From VRUE01 sp035548675 (lineage in GTDB: Bacteria; Actinomycetota; Thermoleophilia; Solirubrobacterales; 70-9): DNA of 13,057 nucleotides. Position 1 is the first letter of the stretch, and the number at the start of each line of letters is the position of its first letter. Under the pieces are notes generated by a model, which was given only the letters and a program-made list of their open reading frames with translations, was not told the DNA's origin and made no database searches. The DNA lies in assembly GCA_035548675.1 (NCBI GenBank), contig DASZSJ010000131.1:1-13057 (forward strand). The letters run 5' to 3'. Below are positions 1-7,071 of this stretch, piece by piece. Both the position numbers and the translations under genes were made by a program.

Positions 1-2
1 AA

Positions 3-1046
3 GCCGCGCACGGGGTGGGCGCCCGGGCGTCGAGCGCGGCGGCGGCCGTGCGCGCAAGCGGCGGCGAGCGCTCGCGCGCCGCGGCGGGCCGCCACAAATC
101 GGGGCTGCCGGTGCTCGGCACCGCGCCGGAATTCGTCGGCACCCAGCGCTGGTTCAACACCCGCGGCGACGGGCCGCTGACGCTGCGCTCGCTGCGCGGC
201 CGCGTCGTCCTCGTCGACTTCTGGACCTACAGCTGCATCAACTGCCTGCGCACGCTGCCCTACCTGACCGCCTGGGACCGCACCTACCGCAGGGACGGGC
301 TGACGATCGTCGGCGTCCACTCGCCCGAGTTCCCCTTCGAGAAGGACGCCGGCAACGTCGCCGCAGCGATCCAGCGCAACGGCATCCACTACCCGGTCGT
401 GCAGGACAACGACCTGGCGACCTGGAGCGCCTACGGCACCCAGTACTGGCCCTCGGAGTACTTCATCGACGCCCGCGGCCGGGTCCGCTTCGCCCACTAC
501 GGCGAGGGCGAATACGCGGAGAAGGAGAAGATCATCCGCGAGCTGCTGGCCGAAGCGGGGCGACCGGTCGCGGGGCACGACTCGGGCGCGCGCGGGATCG
601 AAGCCGCGGCGGGCGTGACGACGCCGGAGACCTACCTCGGCGCCGCCCGCGCCGAACGCTTCACCAACCCGATGCTCTCGCCCGGCACGCACGATTTCGG
701 CGGCCGCGCGCCCGCGCCCGGGCCGGACGAATTCGCCTACGGCGGCCGCTGGCGGATCGCGCTCGACTCGGCGACGGCGGGGCGGGACGCCTCGCTCGAC
801 CTCCGCTTCGGCGCGCGCCGCGTCTACGTCGTGCTCGGCTCCCCCGGTGCCGCGCGCCGCGTGCGCGTCCGGCTCGACGGTAAGCCGATTCCCACCGCGC
901 TGGCCGGCTCCGACGTCCACGGCGGCGCGGTCAGGGTCGACGCCCAGCGTCTCTACGAGGTGGTCGACCTCCCCGCCGTCGGCCACCACCTGCTGACGCT
1001 CGAACCGCAAGCGGGGGTGATGGCCTATTCCTTCACCTTCGGCTAG
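3..1046 (+). CDS. DipZ-like thioredoxin-family protein, 5'-truncated by the window edge
   Basis: Thiol-disulfide oxidoreductase of the DipZ/TlpA type, expected to work outside the membrane on protein disulfides. The frame is open to the left edge, so the true start, and possibly a CcdA-like membrane half as in complete DipZ proteins, lies upstream and cannot be seen. Counting from the in-frame GTG at 15: residues 1-30 are a low-complexity Ala/Arg linker; 35-185 form the thioredoxin-like domain with the active site WTYSCINC (Cys74, Cys77) and the cis-proline region YWPSEYFID (Pro146); about 203-343 match the beta-rich C-terminal domain of DipZ (TPETYLGAARAERF, then a conserved Phe-Gly end). 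The family match is strong. Whether this is a fused DipZ or a free thioredoxin-like protein is open. The response regulator gene follows 40 bases later. Confidence 0.88.
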   Translation, partial: AAHGVGARASSAAAAVRASGGERSRAAAGRHKSGLPVLGTAPEFVGTQRWFNTRGDGPLTLRSLRGRVVLVDFWTYSCINCLRTLPYLTAWDRTYRRDGLTIVGVHSPEFPFEKDAGNVAAAIQRNGIHYPVVQDNDLATWSAYGTQYWPSEYFIDARGRVRFAHYGEGEYAEKEKIIRELLAEAGRPVAGHDSGARGIEAAAGVTTPETYLGAARAERFTNPMLSPGTHDFGGRAPAPGPDEFAYGGRWRIALDSATAGRDASLDLRFGARRVYVVLGSPGAARRVRVRLDGKPIPTALAGSDVHGGAVRVDAQRLYEVVDLPAVGHHLLTLEPQAGVMAYSFTFG

Positions 1047-1050
1047 CCGC

Positions 1051-1071
1051 GCCCGCACACGGGCAGAGCCC
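1051..1071 (+). terminator. Short competing stem-loops after the thioredoxin-like gene
   Basis: GCCCG-CACA-CGGGC (1051-1064) overlaps an alternative GGGC-AGA-GCCC (1061-1071). Both begin just after the stop codon at 1046 and have no T-run. This is a weak terminator or attenuator candidate, noted because nearly every other gene in the window has a hairpin in this position. Confidence 0.3.
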
Positions 1072-1086
1072 GGCGCTGCGGGCAGA

Positions 1087-1800
1087 ATGGGCGGCGTGGA
1101 GGAGCCTGCGCATGGCACCGTCCTCGTCGTCGACGACGAGCCGACGATAGTCGAGGTGGTCGGCCGTTACCTGGAGCGGGCGGGTTACGAGACCCTGCGG
1201 GCCGCCGACGGCCCGGAGGCGCTGCGCCTGGCCGAAGCACGCGACCCGGACCTGATCGTGCTCGACCTGATGCTGCCCGAGGTCGACGGGCTCGAGGTGA
1301 TGCGCAGGCTGCACGAGCGCCCCGGCCCACCCGTGCCGGTGATCCTGCTCACCGCGCGGGGCGAGGAGTCCGACCGCCTCGTCGGCCTGCGCCGCGGCGC
1401 CGACGACTACGTGGTCAAGCCGTTCTCGCCGGCGGAGCTGGTCGCCCGCGTCGACGCGGTGCTGCGCCGCGCCGCGCCGCCGGCGGAGGACGAGGCGCCG
1501 CCGCCGATCGCGGTCGGGCCGCTGCGGATCGACCCGGCGATGCGAACCGTCAGCCTCGACGGCGAGCCGATCGCACTGACCCAGCGCGAGTTCGACCTGC
1601 TCGCCCACCTCGCGTCCCACCCGGGCCAGGTCTTCTCGCGCGACCAGCTGATGGATGCGGTCTGGGGCTTCCCCTTCTACGAGGACACCAGCACCGTCAC
1701 CGTCCACGTGCGCCGCCTGCGCGCCAAGCTCGGCGACGACCCCGCCGCGCCGCGCTTCATCGAGACGGTCTGGGGCGTCGGCTACAGGCTGAGACCGTGA
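1087..1800 (+). CDS. OmpR/PhoB-family response regulator
   Basis: DNA-binding transcriptional regulator switched by phosphorylation, 237 aa, normal for the family. The receiver domain (about 11-128) has every key residue: acidic pair Asp16-Asp17, phospho-acceptor Asp60 in VLDLMLP, switch Thr89 in LLTARG, and Lys111 in VVKPFSP. A winged-helix domain follows (about 140-237), with the typical LTQREFDLLAHLA, RDQLMDAVWG and VTVHVRRLRAKLG motifs and the GVGYRL C-terminus. The ATG at 1087 is used; an in-frame GTG at 1096 is possible, and neither has a clear Shine-Dalgarno. The partner kinase gene starts 33 bases after the stop, so this is a two-gene two-component operon. The signal and targets cannot be read from the sequence; the adjacent thioredoxin-like gene makes envelope redox stress a guess only. 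Confidence 0.95.
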   Translation: MGGVEEPAHGTVLVVDDEPTIVEVVGRYLERAGYETLRAADGPEALRLAEARDPDLIVLDLMLPEVDGLEVMRRLHERPGPPVPVILLTARGEESDRLVGLRRGADDYVVKPFSPAELVARVDAVLRRAAPPAEDEAPPPIAVGPLRIDPAMRTVSLDGEPIALTQREFDLLAHLASHPGQVFSRDQLMDAVWGFPFYEDTSTVTVHVRRLRAKLGDDPAAPRFIETVWGVGYRLRP

Positions 1801-1833
1801 GCGCGGAGCGAGCGAGCAAGATCGCCGGGGGTC

Positions 1834-2718
1834 ATGAGTGCGAACGAGCGAAGCGCGAAGTTTGAGATGAAGCGCGCCGGCCTGATCGCGATCGCCGCCT
1901 TCCTCGCCGGGGCCGCGGCGGTGACCGTGCCCCATTGGATGGGCCTGACCCAGGTCGTCTTCGTCGCCCTCGCTCTGGTCGGCGCGGCGCTGGCCGCGGC
2001 GCTCGCGGTGCGGCTGGCGATGGAGGAGCGCTCGCGCCGCCAGATCGAGGACGCTCGCCGGCAGATGGTCGCCGCCGTCTCGCACGACCTGCGCACGCCG
2101 CTCGCCTCGCTACGCCTGCTGGTCGAGGCGATCGACGACGGGGTGGCGACGGGGGAGACGCGGGAGCGCTACCTGGGGGAGATGCGCACCCACGTCGAGA
2201 CCCTGACCGCGCTGATCGACGACCTCTTCGAGCTCTCGCGGATCGAGGCGGGGGAGATCTCCTGGACGATGGAGCGGATCGAGCTGGGCCGGCTGATCGA
2301 CGAGACCGTCGCCGCGATGCGGACGTCGGCAGAGGCACGCGGCGTCTCGCTTGCCGTCGAGCTGCCGGTGGGCGAGGTCGCGGCGCGGGCCAATCCGGAG
2401 AAGCTGCAGCGGGTCCTGCTCAACCTGATCCAGAACGCGATCCGCCACACCCCCGCCGACGGCAGCGTCACCGTGCGCGCCCGGGCGGCGGCGGGCGGCG
2501 TAGAGGTCGAGGTCAGCGACGACGGCGAGGGCATCGCCGCGGCCGAGCGGGAGCGCGTCTTTGAGGCCTTCTACCGCGGCGATGCGGCCCGCAGCGAGGA
2601 CGGCGCCGGCCTCGGCCTGGCGATCTCCCGCGCGATCGTCGAGGCCCACGGCGGCCGCATCTGGCTAGCCCCGGCCCCAACCGGCACCAGCATCCACTTC
2701 ACCCTCCACACCGCCTGA
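1834..2718 (+). CDS. Membrane sensor histidine kinase, compact two-TM form
   Basis: Partner kinase of the preceding regulator, 294 aa. Two hydrophobic segments (about 14-33 and 40-62) are joined by only about six residues, so there is almost no extracytoplasmic sensor and no clear HAMP domain. The phospho-acceptor region is VAAVSHDLRTPLASL with His84. The ATPase domain carries the N-box LNLIQNAIRH (Asn201), G1 DDGEGI (229-234), an F-box-like FEAFYRG and G2 GAGLGLAIS (257-262), and ends in HGGRIWL. The start is uncertain: the ATG at 1834 makes an N-terminus MSANERSAKFE encoded by a GA-rich stretch that continues the intergenic sequence, and only two bases separate GGGGG from this ATG. ATG 1867 would start right before the first membrane helix. 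The regulated signal may come from the membrane or a partner protein. Confidence 0.93.
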   Translation: MSANERSAKFEMKRAGLIAIAAFLAGAAAVTVPHWMGLTQVVFVALALVGAALAAALAVRLAMEERSRRQIEDARRQMVAAVSHDLRTPLASLRLLVEAIDDGVATGETRERYLGEMRTHVETLTALIDDLFELSRIEAGEISWTMERIELGRLIDETVAAMRTSAEARGVSLAVELPVGEVAARANPEKLQRVLLNLIQNAIRHTPADGSVTVRARAAAGGVEVEVSDDGEGIAAAERERVFEAFYRGDAARSEDGAGLGLAISRAIVEAHGGRIWLAPAPTGTSIHFTLHTA

Positions 2719-2727
2719 GCCCCGACC

Positions 2728-2769
2728 GGCCCAGCGGCCCAGCGGCCTGGGCGGCCCAGCGGCCTGGGC
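2728..2769. repeat. Tandem 17-bp hairpin-forming repeat
   Basis: The 16-nt unit GCCCAGCGGCCTGGGC (six-base arms, four-base loop) occurs at 2737-2752 and again at 2754-2769, one base apart, preceded by a half unit GGCCCAGC at 2728. It begins about 10 bases after the histidine kinase stop codon. It is a plausible transcription terminator for the kinase and lies between convergent genes. There is no T-run on either strand. Confidence 0.6.
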
Positions 2770-2770
2770 T

Positions 2771-2820
2771 GCCGACGGGCCGATTGTGTGACATATCGAC
2801 ACGCTTTAGGCCCGTCGACC
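2771..2820 (-). repeat. Dispersed palindromic element, copy A
   Basis: An imperfect palindrome whose 11-base arms GCCGACGGGCC (2771-2781) and GGCCCGTCGAC (2809-2819) enclose 27 bases. Its reverse complement aligns without gaps to 12333-12382 at 40 of 50 positions. The identical parts are both arm regions and the central GTGTCGNTATGTCAC. It lies between the convergent kinase and acyl-CoA dehydrogenase genes. Confidence 0.7.
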
Positions 2821-2863
2821 CCCCCAGGAACCCCCAGATCCCCCAGGACCCCCTGGGGGGGTC
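2821..2863 (-). terminator. C-rich 10-bp repeats ending in a hairpin across the acyl-CoA dehydrogenase stop
   Basis: CCCCCAGGAA, CCCCCAGATC and CCCCAGGACC follow one another with a 10-base period (2821-2850). The last runs into a stem GACCCCC (2847-2853), loop TGG, GGGGGTC (2857-2863), which overlaps the TGA stop of the minus-strand acyl-CoA dehydrogenase gene (2862-2864 on the plus strand). It could serve as a terminator for this gene. No U-tract is present. Confidence 0.5.
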
Positions 2864-4007
2864 AGCAGCCGAGCTGGCGGGCGATCACCATCTGCTGCAC
2901 CTCGTCGGTGCCCTCGCCGATGGTGAGGATCTTGGCGTCGCGGTAGAAGCGGCAGACCGGGTACTCCTCGATGTAGCCGTAGCCGCCGTGGATCTGCACC
3001 GCCTCCTCGGTCGCACGCACGGCGAGGCGGCCGGTGATCAGCTTCGCCTGGGCGGCGGTGAGGGTGAACGACTTGCCGGCGTCCTTCTCCAGGGCGGCGC
3101 GCCAGGTGAGCAGGCGGGCGGCCTCGATCTGGGCCGAGAGGTCGGCGATCTTGGCCTGGATCGACTGGAACTTCGAGATCGCCTGGCCGAAGGCCTGGCG
3201 CTCCTTGGCGTAGGCGATCGCCTCGTCGAGGGCGCCCTGGGCGAGCCCGACGCCCATCGCGGCGACGCCGATCCGGCCGCCGTCGAGGATGTGGAGGAAG
3301 TTCTTGAAGCCCTCGCCGCGGCGGCCGAGCAGATTGGCCTCCGGCACGCGGCAATCCTCGAATGTGAGCGGCCTGGTGTCGGAGGCGTTCCAGCCCATCT
3401 TGCGGTAGGGCTCACCTGCCTCGTAGCCCGGGGTGCCGGTGGGGACGATCAGGTTGGAGATCTCCCGGCGCCCGTTCGCCTCGCCGGTGACCGCGGTGAT
3501 CGAGACGCAGCCGGAGATATCGGTGCCGGAGTTGGTGATGAACTGCTTGGCGCCGTTGATCGTCCACTCGCCATCGGCGAGTGATGCGGTCGTGCGCACG
3601 TTGCCGGCGTCCGAGCCCGCCTCGGGCTCGGTCAGGCCGAAGGAGGCGAGCCGCTTGCCGCTGCAGAGCTGCGGCAGCCACTCCGACTTCTGCTCATCCG
3701 TGCCCCAGAGGTAGATCGGCATCGTCCCCAGCGAGGTGTGCGCCGCCATCGTGATGCAGACCGAGGAGTCGATCCGCGCCAGCTCTTCCACTGCCAGCAC
3801 GTAGGAGAGCGTGTCGGCGCCGCCGCCGCCGTACTCCTGCGGAAACGGGATGCCCATCAGCCCGAGCCCGCCGAGCTTCTCGACGATCTCGTAGGGGAAG
3901 GACTTGGTCCGGTCGAGCTCCTCGGCCACGGGCTTGACCTCCTGGCGGGCGAAGTCCCGCACGGTGTCCCTAAGGAGCTTCTGCTCGTCAGTGAGGTTGA
4001 AATCCAC
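2862..4007 (-). CDS. Acyl-CoA dehydrogenase (short/branched-chain type)
   Basis: FAD enzyme catalysing the alpha,beta-dehydrogenation of an acyl-CoA and passing electrons to ETF. 381 aa, full length for the family. The N-terminal helical domain starts MDFNLTDEQ. The FAD/acyl-CoA signature ASFGLTEPEAGSD is at 121-133, WTINGAKQFITNSG at 148-161, and the C-terminal domain has ERQAFGQAISKFQSIQ and QIHGGYGYIEEYPVCRFYRDAKI. The probable catalytic base is Glu365 in IGEGTDEVQ, the position used by short- and medium-chain and butyryl-CoA dehydrogenases. The start is GTG at 4007-4005; it has no Shine-Dalgarno but sits six bases after a TAGGCT -10 candidate, so the mRNA may be leaderless. It lies downstream of an aldehyde dehydrogenase gene, separated by a large hairpin. 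The exact substrate (butyryl-, isobutyryl- or another short acyl-CoA) cannot be settled from motifs. Confidence 0.96.
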   Translation of the reverse strand: MDFNLTDEQKLLRDTVRDFARQEVKPVAEELDRTKSFPYEIVEKLGGLGLMGIPFPQEYGGGGADTLSYVLAVEELARIDSSVCITMAAHTSLGTMPIYLWGTDEQKSEWLPQLCSGKRLASFGLTEPEAGSDAGNVRTTASLADGEWTINGAKQFITNSGTDISGCVSITAVTGEANGRREISNLIVPTGTPGYEAGEPYRKMGWNASDTRPLTFEDCRVPEANLLGRRGEGFKNFLHILDGGRIGVAAMGVGLAQGALDEAIAYAKERQAFGQAISKFQSIQAKIADLSAQIEAARLLTWRAALEKDAGKSFTLTAAQAKLITGRLAVRATEEAVQIHGGYGYIEEYPVCRFYRDAKILTIGEGTDEVQQMVIARQLGC

Positions 4008-4013
4008 GGCGGC

Positions 4014-4019
4014 AGCCTA
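4014..4019 (-). promoter_or_regulatory. Candidate -10 box of a leaderless acyl-CoA dehydrogenase transcript
   Basis: On the minus strand TAGGCT is followed by exactly six bases (GCCGCC) and then the GTG start. The same spacing occurs at the mutase large-subunit gene. No convincing -35 is visible. Confidence 0.5.
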
Positions 4020-4030
4020 TTGCGGTGTGG

Positions 4031-4094
4031 CGAGGGGTGCCCCTGGGCGGACACTCAGCAGCCGAAGGCTGCGTCCGACGCGGGGCACCCCGCG
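4031..4094 (-). terminator. Large nested stem-loop between aldehyde dehydrogenase and acyl-CoA dehydrogenase genes
   Basis: Outer arms GGGGTGCCCC (4034-4043) and GGGGCACCCC (4082-4091) match perfectly and extend by CG/CG beyond one mismatch. After an internal loop, CGGAC (4048-4052) pairs with GTCCG (4073-4077). A tip hairpin GCAGCC-GAA-GGCTGC (4058-4072) can also form, sharing its last base pairs' neighbourhood with the middle stem. It starts 5 bases after the aldehyde dehydrogenase stop and ends 12 bases before the next gene's -10 candidate. Terminator or processing element; no U-tract. Confidence 0.6.
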
Positions 4095-4099
4095 CTGGG

Positions 4100-5536
<1,437 letters not shown>

Positions 5537-5566
5537 CCTCGTCTCCTCCTGTAGCTGGTACCGGGG

Positions 5567-5572
5567 ACGCTA
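5567..5572 (-). promoter_or_regulatory. Candidate -10 box for the aldehyde dehydrogenase gene
   Basis: TAGCGT on the minus strand, directly after the hairpin that follows the HxlR gene. It would give a leader of about 24 bases carrying the AGGAGGAG ribosome-binding site. Support is only the TAnnnT match and its position. Confidence 0.3.
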
Positions 5573-5573
5573 G

Positions 5574-5624
5574 CGAACTGCATCAAATTCTCTACCTGGC
5601 GGAGCGAGAATTTGATGCAGTTCG
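5574..5624 (-). terminator. Perfect 19-bp stem-loop after the HxlR regulator gene
   Basis: Arms CGAACTGCATCAAATTCTC (5574-5592) and GAGAATTTGATGCAGTTCG (5606-5624) are exact reverse complements around a 13-base loop. The stem is only 8/19 G+C in a very GC-rich genome. It starts two bases after the HxlR stop codon. The stem contains TGCATCAA, also present in the operator box at 6111-6125. Probable transcript end, with a possible second role as a protein-binding palindrome. Confidence 0.7.
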
Positions 5625-5626
5625 AG

Positions 5627-6088
5627 TCAGGCGGCCTTGAGGAGGCCGGGTCCGGGCAGTGCCCGTGCGTCGCGCGCGTGGAGGATCTCGCCGCACTCTT
5701 CGCAGATGCCGCGGTCGCTGACGGCGCCGCCGCAGCCCTTGTGGACGATCAGCATCGGCGGGCCGTTGGGGCTGGGGGAGTGGCGATCGCCCCAATGCAT
5801 CAGCGCGATCAGGGCGGGCCAGAGGTCGAGTCCCTTCTCGGTCAGGAAGTACTCGTAGCGAGGGGGGCTCTCCTGGTAGGGCCGGCGCTCGAGGATGTCC
5901 TCCTCGACCAGGCGCTGCAGACGGGCGGAGAGAACGTTGCGCGCCACTCCGAGCCCCTTCTGCAGTTCGTCGAAGCGCCGCCGCCCGTTCATCACGTCGC
6001 GCACGATCAGCAGCGACCAGCGCTCCCCGACCACTTCCAGCGAACGCGCGATCGAGCAGACCTGCCCCGGATAGTCGCTGCGCAGCAC
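5627..6088 (-). CDS. HxlR-family transcriptional regulator
   Basis: Winged-helix DNA-binding regulator, 153 aa from the GTG at 6088. The family hallmark CSIARSLEVVGERWSLLIVRDV is at about 11-32 with the conserved early Cys11, followed by RRFDELQKGLGVARNVLSARLQRLVEEDILERRPY and the wing PPRYEYFLTEKG. The C-terminal tail HKGCGGAVSDRGICEECGE (Cys119, Cys129, Cys132) looks like a small metal-binding knuckle. The frame stays open up to a TTG at 6124, but the 12 codons between are rich in A/T-ending codons unlike the rest and overlap an operator-like box, so I prefer GTG 6088. If the mRNA is leaderless the TTG could be used, since it lies six bases after a -10 candidate. It probably represses itself, the divergent thioesterase unit and perhaps the downstream aldehyde dehydrogenase. 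The effector is unknown; some family members sense aldehydes. Confidence 0.9.
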   Translation of the reverse strand: MLRSDYPGQVCSIARSLEVVGERWSLLIVRDVMNGRRRFDELQKGLGVARNVLSARLQRLVEEDILERRPYQESPPRYEYFLTEKGLDLWPALIALMHWGDRHSPSPNGPPMLIVHKGCGGAVSDRGICEECGEILHARDARALPGPGLLKAA

Positions 6089-6110
6089 GAAAGTGATCTT
6101 CGCACACAGG

Positions 6111-6125
6111 GTTGCATCAAGCAAC
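6111..6125. promoter_or_regulatory. Operator-like box 1 in the HxlR/thioesterase control region
   Basis: GTTGCATCAAGCAAC, a 15-bp near-perfect palindrome. It differs by one base from box 2 at 6154-6168, with centres 43 bp apart (about four helical turns). It overlaps the predicted transcription start of the HxlR gene and the TTGCAT -35 candidate of the plus-strand promoter. It is the likely HxlR site, inferred from position and symmetry. Confidence 0.6.
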
Positions 6126-6140
6126 TCACTGGTCTAGGGT
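6112..6140 (+). promoter_or_regulatory. Candidate promoter of the small ORF-thioesterase unit
   Basis: TTGCAT (6112-6117), a 17-base spacer, then TAGGGT (6135-6140): a reasonable vegetative sigma-factor promoter. The -35 lies within operator box 1 and the -10 overlaps the minus-strand -10. It predicts a start near 6147 and a leader of about 110 bases before ATG 6257. Confidence 0.45.
6131..6136 (-). promoter_or_regulatory. Candidate -10 box of the HxlR gene
   Basis: TAGACC on the minus strand, preceded by CC as at the mutase promoter (CCTAGAC in both). The predicted start falls on operator box 1, and box 2 covers the -35 region, so occupation of either box should block this promoter. Confidence 0.45.
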
Positions 6141-6153
6141 CGGCACCAAGAGA

Positions 6154-6168
6154 GTTGCTTCAAGCAAC
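6154..6168. promoter_or_regulatory. Operator-like box 2 in the HxlR/thioesterase control region
   Basis: GTTGCTTCAAGCAAC, a perfect palindrome (7-base arms GTTGCTT/AAGCAAC around a central C). It is the sister of box 1. It covers the -35 position of the HxlR promoter and lies just downstream of the predicted plus-strand transcription start. Confidence 0.6.
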
Positions 6169-6201
6169 CCATCGGCTGACTTCGCGGTTGTGACTCCATA
6201 T

Positions 6202-6237
6202 GCCCCCACAAAGGCGAAGGCAGCGGGGGTGGGGGGC
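6202..6237 (+). promoter_or_regulatory. Leader stem-loop with G-rich arm before the small ORF
   Basis: GCCCCCAC (6202-6209) can pair with GTGGGGGGC (6229-6237, one G bulged). The G5-T-G6 run at 6225-6236 might alternatively form a G-quadruplex. It sits in the predicted leader, eight bases before the GGAGG ribosome-binding site. Function is not supported beyond the pairing. The rest of 6169-6256 shows nothing recognisable. Confidence 0.3.
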
Positions 6238-6256
6238 CGAAAACGGAGGCTGTGAC

Positions 6257-6412
6257 ATGAGGCTGATTCCACGACATAGGCAGCATCACCGCTCTAAGGC
6301 GCCGCGAATCTCGATAAGCCAGGCCGAGATCACCGCCGACCTGATCTACCCGGCCAACCCGCGGGCCGCCCACGAACGCGTTGCCGATCGCGCTCGCCGG
6401 AGCGGTCGTTGA
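6257..6412 (+). CDS. Small basic hypothetical protein coupled to the thioesterase gene
   Basis: 51 aa, rich in Arg and His, no recognised domain and no membrane segment. Evidence that it is translated: GGAGG at 6245-6249 stands seven bases before ATG 6257, and its TGA stop overlaps the thioesterase start in TTGA (6409-6412), a typical coupling arrangement. Codons about 21-41 have the G/C-ending bias of real genes here, while the first 20 do not. An in-frame ATG at 6200 would extend it to 70 aa but has no ribosome-binding site. It could be a leader peptide, a small protein, or a decayed gene remnant whose 3' end still provides coupling. If it is not real, 6089-6408 is a non-coding control region. 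Confidence 0.45.
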   Translation: MRLIPRHRQHHRSKAPRISISQAEITADLIYPANPRAAHERVADRARRSGR

Positions 6413-6981
6413 GCGGCGGCGACGGCATCGTCACGGCGCCGGAGGGCACGGCCCAGGACGTCGCCGAAGCGTTCGCCGAGGCCAATCCCGAGAAGGCGCG
6501 AACCCGCACGCTGGTCTGGCAGGACCCGGTGCCGACCGCCGCCGCCGGGGCGACGATGACCGGCATGGAGTACATGACCGCTGTGGTCACCGGCGCGATG
6601 CCGCCACCACCGATTGCGGTGACGATGCGGCTGCGGCCGGTCGAGCTGGAGAAGGGCCGCGTCGTCTTCGAGGGCGAACCGGGCGAGGAGCACTACAACC
6701 CGATCGGCGTCGTCCACGGCGGCTACGCCGCGACCCTGCTCGACTCCGCCCTCGGTTGCGCCGTCCACACGACCCTGCCCGCCGACGTCGGCTACACCTC
6801 GCTCGGGCTCGAGGCGAAGTACGTGCGGCCGATCACCCGCGACACCGGCCGCGTCCTCTGCGAGGCAAACGTCCTCTACGCCGGCCGCCGCCAGGCGACG
6901 GCCGAGGCCAACCTGACCGCGGCCGACAGCGGCAAGCTGCTCGCCCACGCCGTGGCCACCTGCATGATCCTCGGCGGCTGA
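6409..6981 (+). CDS. PaaI-type hotdog-fold acyl-CoA thioesterase
   Basis: Predicted to hydrolyse acyl-CoA (or aromatic acyl-CoA) to free acid and CoA in the cytoplasm. 190 aa. The hotdog domain occupies about 65-188, with the family signature HYNPIGVVHGGYAATLLDSALGCAV (Asn97, His103-Gly104-Gly105, Asp112), then EAKYVRPITRDTG and a closing GRRQATAEANL. The first 60 residues include RTRTLVWQDPVPTAAAGATMTGMEYM, a segment I associate with actinobacterial relatives. The start is TTG 6409: it has GGAG six bases upstream and overlaps the stop of the preceding small ORF, and no other start occurs before ATG 6556, which would cut into conserved sequence. It is divergent from the HxlR gene and probably under its control. 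A role in releasing CoA from stalled or toxic acyl-CoAs is inferred from context. Confidence 0.92.
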   Translation: MSGGDGIVTAPEGTAQDVAEAFAEANPEKARTRTLVWQDPVPTAAAGATMTGMEYMTAVVTGAMPPPPIAVTMRLRPVELEKGRVVFEGEPGEEHYNPIGVVHGGYAATLLDSALGCAVHTTLPADVGYTSLGLEAKYVRPITRDTGRVLCEANVLYAGRRQATAEANLTAADSGKLLAHAVATCMILGG

Positions 6982-7051
6982 GTCCCGCCGCCACGCTCGG
7001 AGGCGCCGTACGCGCAGCGTCCGCCACGGGCGCGCGCAGGTGTTTGCCAAT

Positions 7052-7071
7052 GCCTCCTACCGGGAGGAGGC
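7052..7071 (-). terminator. Stem-loop at the 3' end of leucyl aminopeptidase
   Basis: GCCTCCT (7052-7058) and AGGAGGC (7065-7071) pair around six bases and span the TAG stop of the minus-strand gene, which converges with the thioesterase gene. No U-tract. The rest of the short convergent spacer (6982-7051) shows only weak local pairing. Confidence 0.45.

Noticed and set aside
2821..2850. CRISPR-like array in the C-rich 10-bp repeats
   Set aside because: Units are only 10 bases, contiguous without spacers, and no cas gene is near.
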